A stretch of 64,000 nt of DNA from JALORV01 sp963766365 (GTDB lineage: Bacteria > Pseudomonadota > Gammaproteobacteria > Burkholderiales > Burkholderiaceae_F). The position numbers and the translations under genes were made by a program. The notes beneath the pieces were generated by a model. That model was not told the DNA's origin and did not search any database. It was given only the letters and a program-made list of their open reading frames with translations. Shown here piece by piece: positions 59,900 to 64,000 of the stretch; the first letter of the stretch is position 1, and every line of letters begins with the position of its first letter. Where the stretch lies: NCBI GenBank assembly GCA_963766365.1, contig CAVXZK010000006.1:558001-622000 (forward strand). The letters run 5' to 3'.

Positions 59900-61176
59900 A
59901 GATCTTCTCCCACGATGCGCTCGATCTCGGCGAGCCGCACCTGCTGTTCAAGTTCAACCTTCAACAGGTCGAGCCGCGTGCGTCGCAGCTGCCGCTGCGC
60001 GTCGAGCAGCGTCGGGAAGTCGACTCGCCCAGTCTGGTAGCTCGCCAGCGCGGATTCGAACGTGAGCTGCACCTGCGGCAGCAGCGTCGAGCGGATGATC
60101 TCGCCCTGCTCGCGCAGCGCATCCAGCGAGGCCCAGTTCTGGCCCAGCTCGGACTGCAGTTGCGCCGCCGTTGCCTCGCGGCGAGCGGTGGCAGCCTCAC
60201 TCATCGCCTGCGCCTCATTGACGTTGGCGCGGATGATGTCGGTCTGCCAAGGGATGTTGACTTCGAGCATCAGCTCGTAGTCCGTGAGGCGCGTGCCCTT
60301 CTGGATCACCGCGGCGCCGACACCAAGGTCCGGGATGCGACTCTTGCGCATCAACTCCGCGCCGCGCTCGGCCGCCGCGATCTGCGCGGTGTTCATCGCC
60401 AGTGAAGGGCTGCGTTCACCGGCGGAGCGGGTCAGTGCGGCGAAGTCGAGCGCGCGTTCCGGCAGTGGCCGCAGCTCGCGTGGCTCCGCGAGCGGCGCAT
60501 CCGCGGGCCGCGCCAGCACACCGTTCAGGCGCGCGGCGGCCTGGCGCCGTTCGGAGCCCAGCATGATGAGGTCGGTGCGCAGACTCGTGAGCTCGGTCTG
60601 CGCCTTGATCACATCCTGCTGCGGCGTGAGGCCGCTGCCATAGCGCGCGCGCGCGACCTGTTCCAGATCGGCCATCACCGCGCGCAGGCTTTCGGTCACG
60701 CGCTGCGCCTGCGCCGTGTACCAGTACTGGCTGTATGACACCTTGGCGCGCATGCGCGTTTCCGAGATCACGACGCTGCGCTTCGCACCCGCGACGTTCG
60801 CTTCGGCCTCGGCAATACCGCGGCGCAGTTCACGCTTGTCGCCCAGCGGATACATCTGCCGAAGCGAGTACCGCGTACTGCCGGCGTTGGCAGGTGACAA
60901 CGTCGGATCGCTGAAGGGAATGTCGCGCAGTTCCATTTGCACGACCGGATCCGGCAGAGCGCCGGCGCCGCGCAGGCGCTGCTGGGCGGCATCGGCTTCG
61001 AGCGACATCGCCCGCAGCTCCGGATTGCGCGCCTCGACGAAGGCGAGAACGCCCTTCAGGCTGGCGCCGAGCTCACTGTCTGCGGGCGCGCCAGGCGACT
61101 GGCCAAGGGATCCTGCGCCAACGCCGAACAATGCAAGCGCCAGGGAGAAACGCAACCACCAATGATGTCCGTGCAC
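59896..61176 (-). CDS. CusC-like outer-membrane efflux protein (TolC family)
   Basis: This 426-residue TolC-family channel has a signal peptide (WLRFSLALALFGVGAGSLG) and the two-repeat coiled-coil pattern, e.g. LAFVEARNPELRAMSLEADA. The GTG at 61176 is chosen for GGAGG five bases upstream. Unlike CusC of E. coli it shows no lipobox. Upstream and overlapping cusB, it completes the metal efflux complex. Confidence 0.9.
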   Translation of the reverse strand: MHGHHWWLRFSLALALFGVGAGSLGQSPGAPADSELGASLKGVLAFVEARNPELRAMSLEADAAQQRLRGAGALPDPVVQMELRDIPFSDPTLSPANAGSTRYSLRQMYPLGDKRELRRGIAEAEANVAGAKRSVVISETRMRAKVSYSQYWYTAQAQRVTESLRAVMADLEQVARARYGSGLTPQQDVIKAQTELTSLRTDLIMLGSERRQAAARLNGVLARPADAPLAEPRELRPLPERALDFAALTRSAGERSPSLAMNTAQIAAAERGAELMRKSRIPDLGVGAAVIQKGTRLTDYELMLEVNIPWQTDIIRANVNEAQAMSEAATARREATAAQLQSELGQNWASLDALREQGEIIRSTLLPQVQLTFESALASYQTGRVDFPTLLDAQRQLRRTRLDLLKVELEQQVRLAEIERIVGEDL

Positions 61177-61229
61177 AACAACCTCCGGTCGAGACGTGGC
61201 GAGTGCGAAGAAGCACACGCCGTCAAGCG

Positions 61230-61250
61230 ATGCGCACGTCGCGTGCGCAT
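61230..61250. repeat. 9-bp perfect hairpin in the copper operon
   Basis: ATGCGCACG-TCG-CGTGCGCAT is a perfect stem with a 3-base loop in the 84-base gap between the small Cys/His gene and the TolC gene. No U tract follows, so it could slow RNA decay or attenuate. Confidence 0.5.
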
Positions 61251-61260
61251 ACCGGAAGGG

Positions 61261-61683
61261 CTAGAGCAGCAGTCTGGAGAGCCGCGCGTAAAGCGGCTCG
61301 GTGGGCGAGTCGTTTGCGGTCGCGTCGCCGCGCAACATGCTCCGCATTTGCGCAAGCGGCGCGCGGACCGGCGCCGCCACAAGAGGCAGGTCGGCCGTCG
61401 GCACATCCCCGGCGCGCGCCTGAACGCCGGGGTCTTCCTGTGGACAGTGGGTCGATGCTGTCTGCTGATCCGGCAGCACGCCAGAGCCGGCGTCGGCAAC
61501 ATGCTGCGGACACGGCAGATCGGCCACCGAAGCCTCGATCGGTGCGGGCGCCGTCGGCGTCTTGGCGATGCAAAGGCCCATGGCCGCGAGCGCGTTGCTG
61601 GTGACGAGTAGCAGCGCACACACGGCCGCCACTCCGCGCATGGGACGGCGCAAACGGTGCGCAGGGAAGCGTCGGCTCAACAT
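61261..61683 (-). CDS. small exported Cys/His-containing protein in the copper operon
   Basis: No family is certain. The 140-residue protein has a signal peptide (VAAVCALLLVTSNALA) and then Cys38, CPQH (58-61) and HCPQ (79-82), a mirror-like pair that could bind copper. Its position between cusF and the outer-membrane gene resembles small CopL-like or DUF2946-like proteins of other copper operons, but similarity is weak. It is likely periplasmic. Confidence 0.6.
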   Translation of the reverse strand: MLSRRFPAHRLRRPMRGVAAVCALLLVTSNALAAMGLCIAKTPTAPAPIEASVADLPCPQHVADAGSGVLPDQQTASTHCPQEDPGVQARAGDVPTADLPLVAAPVRAPLAQMRSMLRGDATANDSPTEPLYARLSRLLL

Positions 61684-61763
61684 GGTCGCGGCAGTATCGT
61701 CACGGCGGCCAGCTTACGCTTGACCCCGGTCAACGGCGTTCCGTGTAATAGGCCGCTAGGTGC

Positions 61764-62102
61764 CTACTTCACCGGCTCGATGCGGGTGATGACGAGGTTG
61801 TCGCCGGCCTGCTCCAGCGCGAACCTGACCTTGTCGCCCTCCTTCAACGGAGCGAGTTGCTTCGCATCCTTGACCGGGAACGCCATCGTCATCGGCGGCA
61901 TGTTGAACGCCTTCAGCGGGCCGTGCGCCAGCGTGACCCTTTTCGTGTCCTTGTTGATGCGCTTGACCTGCCCCTCATAAACCTCGCTGCTCGTCGCCTT
62001 CGCCGTCGGCGCTCCGTGCGCATGCGGCGCGCTCATCTGCGCCTGCACCGGCAACACCAGCGCGATGCCGAGCACGGCAACAGGGAACCAGGCTGAACTC
62101 AT
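61764..62102 (-). CDS. cusF: CusF-like periplasmic copper-binding protein
   Basis: This 112-residue protein has a signal peptide and one CusF domain. The ligand motif is AHGPLKAFNMPPMTMAF: His and two Met are present, but the Trp of E. coli CusF is replaced by Met. GGAG precedes the ATG at 62102. It should bind Cu(I) in the periplasm and pass it to the pump; the second CusF domain is fused to CusB. Confidence 0.92.
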   Translation of the reverse strand: MSSAWFPVAVLGIALVLPVQAQMSAPHAHGAPTAKATSSEVYEGQVKRINKDTKRVTLAHGPLKAFNMPPMTMAFPVKDAKQLAPLKEGDKVRFALEQAGDNLVITRIEPVK

Positions 62103-62173
62103 GTCGATCTCCTTGCGTTGAAACGGAACAGCGCGCAGTGTGCCGTCGCGGCTCGCGCGACTGACGATCTGCG

Positions 62174-62635
62174 TCAATTCATTCCTGCGGCGGCGCGCTT
62201 CTCGTGCACGGCCGGCGACCAGCGGCTCTTTATGTAAGCCAGCGTCGCGACGATGTCGTCGTCGCTCATGGTTTTCCCGTAGGCCGGCATGTCCGACTGA
62301 TAACCCCGCGGAGCGTGCTTGCCGATGCCGTACTTCGTGACCTCGAACAGGACCTGATCGTCGTGGTGCCACGTATGACCGCTTTCGTCGTGCGGCGGCG
62401 CCGGCAGGCGGCCACGCACATCGCGGGTGGTCCAGTTGGGTTCTCCTTGCAGTTGCGCGCCATGGCACGGCGCGCAGTGCAACTGGTACAGCGGCTCTCC
62501 GCGTGCGACCAACGTGCGATCGGCGTGATTGATCCGCACCAACTCCTGCGGCCGCAGCAGCCACGCCACAGTAGCGGCGGCCGCAGCGATCAGCGGAACA
62601 AGGAGCAGGAACAACAGCGATCTACGCAACGTCAT
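62174..62635 (-). CDS. exported cytochrome c in the copper operon
   Basis: The 153-residue protein has an N-terminal hydrophobic signal/anchor (LLFLLLVPLIAAAAATVAWLL) and one heme c motif, CAPCH, in YQLHCAPCHGAQLQGEP. The C-terminus has a possible Met ligand in QSDMPAYG. The ATG at 62635 begins TLRRSLL. Single cytochromes c of this kind are often found at the start of cus/cop clusters and may help oxidise copper or handle electrons; its exact role is not known. Confidence 0.9.
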   Translation of the reverse strand: MTLRRSLLFLLLVPLIAAAAATVAWLLRPQELVRINHADRTLVARGEPLYQLHCAPCHGAQLQGEPNWTTRDVRGRLPAPPHDESGHTWHHDDQVLFEVTKYGIGKHAPRGYQSDMPAYGKTMSDDDIVATLAYIKSRWSPAVHEKRAAAGMN

Positions 62636-62876
62636 CGGAAAGGGCAAGGTTAGGTCGACTCCAGCCGCGGCGATCATCGCTTCAACCTGGAGGCGCCGAG
62701 CACCAGAAAACTGCCCCTAAGTATGTCCGATCGCCGGAATTCATCCCGCCCGACCCCGAATTTCAGGCGCGGCACGCGTAATGAGCGGAGCGCACTGGCG
62801 ACAGTGATGCTCATACCGTGAATAGGGCATCAATCGTCCGCGAGCACGGTCGATTGGCTGCCGCCCCCGATTGAAA

Positions 62877-62932
62877 GAATTTCGCCATCTGACATGGATC
62901 GCCGCCGCGCGCGGACGGCCTTGGCGAAATTC
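62877..62932. repeat. 11-bp inverted repeat upstream of the Ig-like protein gene
   Basis: GAATTTCGCCA (62877-62887) and TGGCGAAATTC (62922-62932) are a perfect pair with a 34-base spacer, in the 336-base gap between the divergent cytochrome and Ig-like genes. It may be an operator pair or an mRNA leader hairpin. Nothing else is recognised between 62636 and 62876. Confidence 0.5.
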
Positions 62933-62945
62933 GAACAGGGAGAGC

Positions 62946-62961
62946 GGCACCGTCCGGTGCC
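62946..62961. repeat. short perfect palindromic hairpin just before the Ig-like gene
   Basis: GGCACCG-TC-CGGTGCC lies ten bases before the ATG at 62972 and adjoins the AGAAG ribosome-binding-like sequence, so it could mask it. Confidence 0.45.
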
Positions 62962-62971
62962 CAGAAGAAAA

Positions 62972-64000
62972 ATGAACGCAGTGCCGCTTCGTGCACTCGG
63001 CCTGATCCGCTGGGTCGTTAGCAAGTCGCCGATGTCCCCGTTATCAAGCACGGCGCTCGGCACCCCATCCCTTTCCGCCGTCATGCGGTGGGCGCTAGGG
63101 GTGCTGCTCGGGCTGGTGGTTGTCCTGCCCGCGCATGCGAACCAGACGGTCAACGACATCACGATCGATGAGGATCTGCCGCAGGCGCGGCGTGGCGTCG
63201 CGTACTCGCACACGATCCCGGTCTTGAGCGGCGGCACGGCACCGTACTCCTTCGTGTTGTCCGGTCCGTCGACACTGCCGATACGACTGACGCTCTCCCC
63301 CAGTGGCCTCGTCAGCGGCGTGATTAGTTGCAACGTCGGCAACGGCAACTACGGCCAGGATGTCACCGTCACGGATTCATCGGCCGTGCCGATCGTCGCA
63401 ACGTTCTCCGGCAACAAGGGCCTGGCGATCAACGTCACGGCAGGCCCGGCGGGCACGTGCGTGACGTTGACCATCGCACCGTTGACCCTACCTCCGCTAA
63501 CCGCCGGCAGTTCGTTCAGCCAGACCATCACGGCTTCTGGCGGCCTGGGCCCGTATACCTACGCGGTCACCGCCGGCACCTTGCCCGCCGGGGTCACCCT
63601 GAACGCGACCACCGGCCAACTCAGCGGCACTCCCTCTGCCGGTGGCGCTTACAGCTTCACAATAACCGCGACGGATGCTGCGGACTCGACTGGGTCGATG
63701 GCCTATAGCGGTACCGTCAACCCAGCGATTGCCGTCAATCCGCTGACATTGGCCGCCGGCATGGTGGGAACGGCGTACAGCCAGACGGTCACCGCATCGG
63801 GAGGCAGCGGCGCGCTGACATTGAGTCTCTCCGGTGCCTTGCCCGCGGGACTGACGTTCAACGCGTCGACCGGCGTGATCTCGGGCACGCCGACCAGCGC
63901 CGGCACCAGCAACTTCACGATCACCGCGACGGATGCCAACAGCGCAACCGGGTCGCGCCCCTACAGCATCACAGTCAGCACGCCGGTGACGGTGGACCCG
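62972..64000 (+). CDS. exported protein with putative Ig-like (He_PIG) domains, 3'-truncated by the window edge
   Basis: The frame is open to the last base. The start at 62972 follows AGAAG; an ATG at 63083 (MRWALGVLLGLVVVLPAHA) gives a cleaner signal peptide and is a strong alternative. After export come repeated He_PIG-type domains of about 80-90 residues with the pattern S-x-T-I-T-A-S-G-G-x-G-x-(Y/L), LPAG(V/L)T and G-x-(L/I)-SGTP: GTLPAGVTLNATTGQLSGTP and GALPAGLTFNASTGVISGTP. Such proteins are large surface or secreted adhesin-like proteins. The rest of the gene, its anchor and its length are outside the window. Confidence 0.85.
   Translation, partial: MNAVPLRALGLIRWVVSKSPMSPLSSTALGTPSLSAVMRWALGVLLGLVVVLPAHANQTVNDITIDEDLPQARRGVAYSHTIPVLSGGTAPYSFVLSGPSTLPIRLTLSPSGLVSGVISCNVGNGNYGQDVTVTDSSAVPIVATFSGNKGLAINVTAGPAGTCVTLTIAPLTLPPLTAGSSFSQTITASGGLGPYTYAVTAGTLPAGVTLNATTGQLSGTPSAGGAYSFTITATDAADSTGSMAYSGTVNPAIAVNPLTLAAGMVGTAYSQTVTASGGSGALTLSLSGALPAGLTFNASTGVISGTPTSAGTSNFTITATDANSATGSRPYSITVSTPVTVDP

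Overview
The window is a GC-rich, densely coded bacterial chromosome segment with about 54 protein genes. It has no recognisable rRNA, tRNA, CRISPR array, transposase or integrase. A fused isobutyryl-CoA mutase, a PHB-depolymerase-type esterase, DUF2917 and DUF3563 small proteins, a TAXI-type TRAP transporter and several c-type cytochromes suggest a betaproteobacterium, probably Burkholderiales. This is inferred from gene content only. Neighbouring genes look alike in composition, so most of the window reads as core or long-resident accessory chromosome.

Layout. 0-7 kb: aldo/keto reductase end, ChaN-like lipoprotein, a marR-MFS operon with a palindrome over the regulator start, VOC and SDR enzymes, a double NTF2-like exported protein and a second MFS exporter. 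7-13 kb: two exported cytochromes c, an AEC carrier, two thiol-redox proteins, and a cytochrome c with a C-terminal sorting tail. 13-17 kb: a SET-domain gene remnant, ada, then a beta-propeller protein translationally coupled to a MoaD/ThiS-like carrier ending in Gly-Gly, followed by a DGPF/YciI protein. The last two units share an upstream sequence that looks like an ECF sigma promoter. 17-24 kb: prolyl oligopeptidase with an OPT peptide transporter, a GFA protein, and an L,D-transpeptidase/MepK-like pair. 24-31 kb: a LysR/DUF2917 pair, a ribbon-helix-helix protein with a palindromic operator next to an esterase, and icmF preceded by a perfect 22-bp palindrome.

31-40 kb: a tetR gene divergent from a complete tripartite RND drug-efflux operon, with an AcrR-like operator between them; then a LysR gene, two small DUF3563-like paralogues and a BON lipoprotein. 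40-45 kb: a DedA (YohD-like) protein, a QseB/PmrA-type two-component system and a DegP/DegQ protease. The region before the protease carries three direct-repeat boxes of the type this regulator family binds, and a possible terminator-ended small RNA. 45-53 kb: a small Cys-rich exported protein coupled to an SRAP gene, then an amino-acid operon (D-amino-acid dehydrogenase, class III aminotransferase, TAXI binding protein, fused TRAP permease, ornithine-cyclodeaminase-like reductase). 53-54.3 kb: an exported protein made of ten 24-residue repeats. 54.5-62.6 kb: a copper/silver efflux operon (cytochrome c, CusF, small Cys/His protein, CusC, CusB with a fused CusF domain, CusA) whose last gene, dsbB, overlaps cusA. 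The window ends inside an exported protein with putative Ig-like domains.

The recurring theme is envelope physiology: export, disulfide and heme chemistry, peptidoglycan editing, efflux and periplasmic proteolysis. Regulatory assignments come from sequence patterns only and were not tested by any search.
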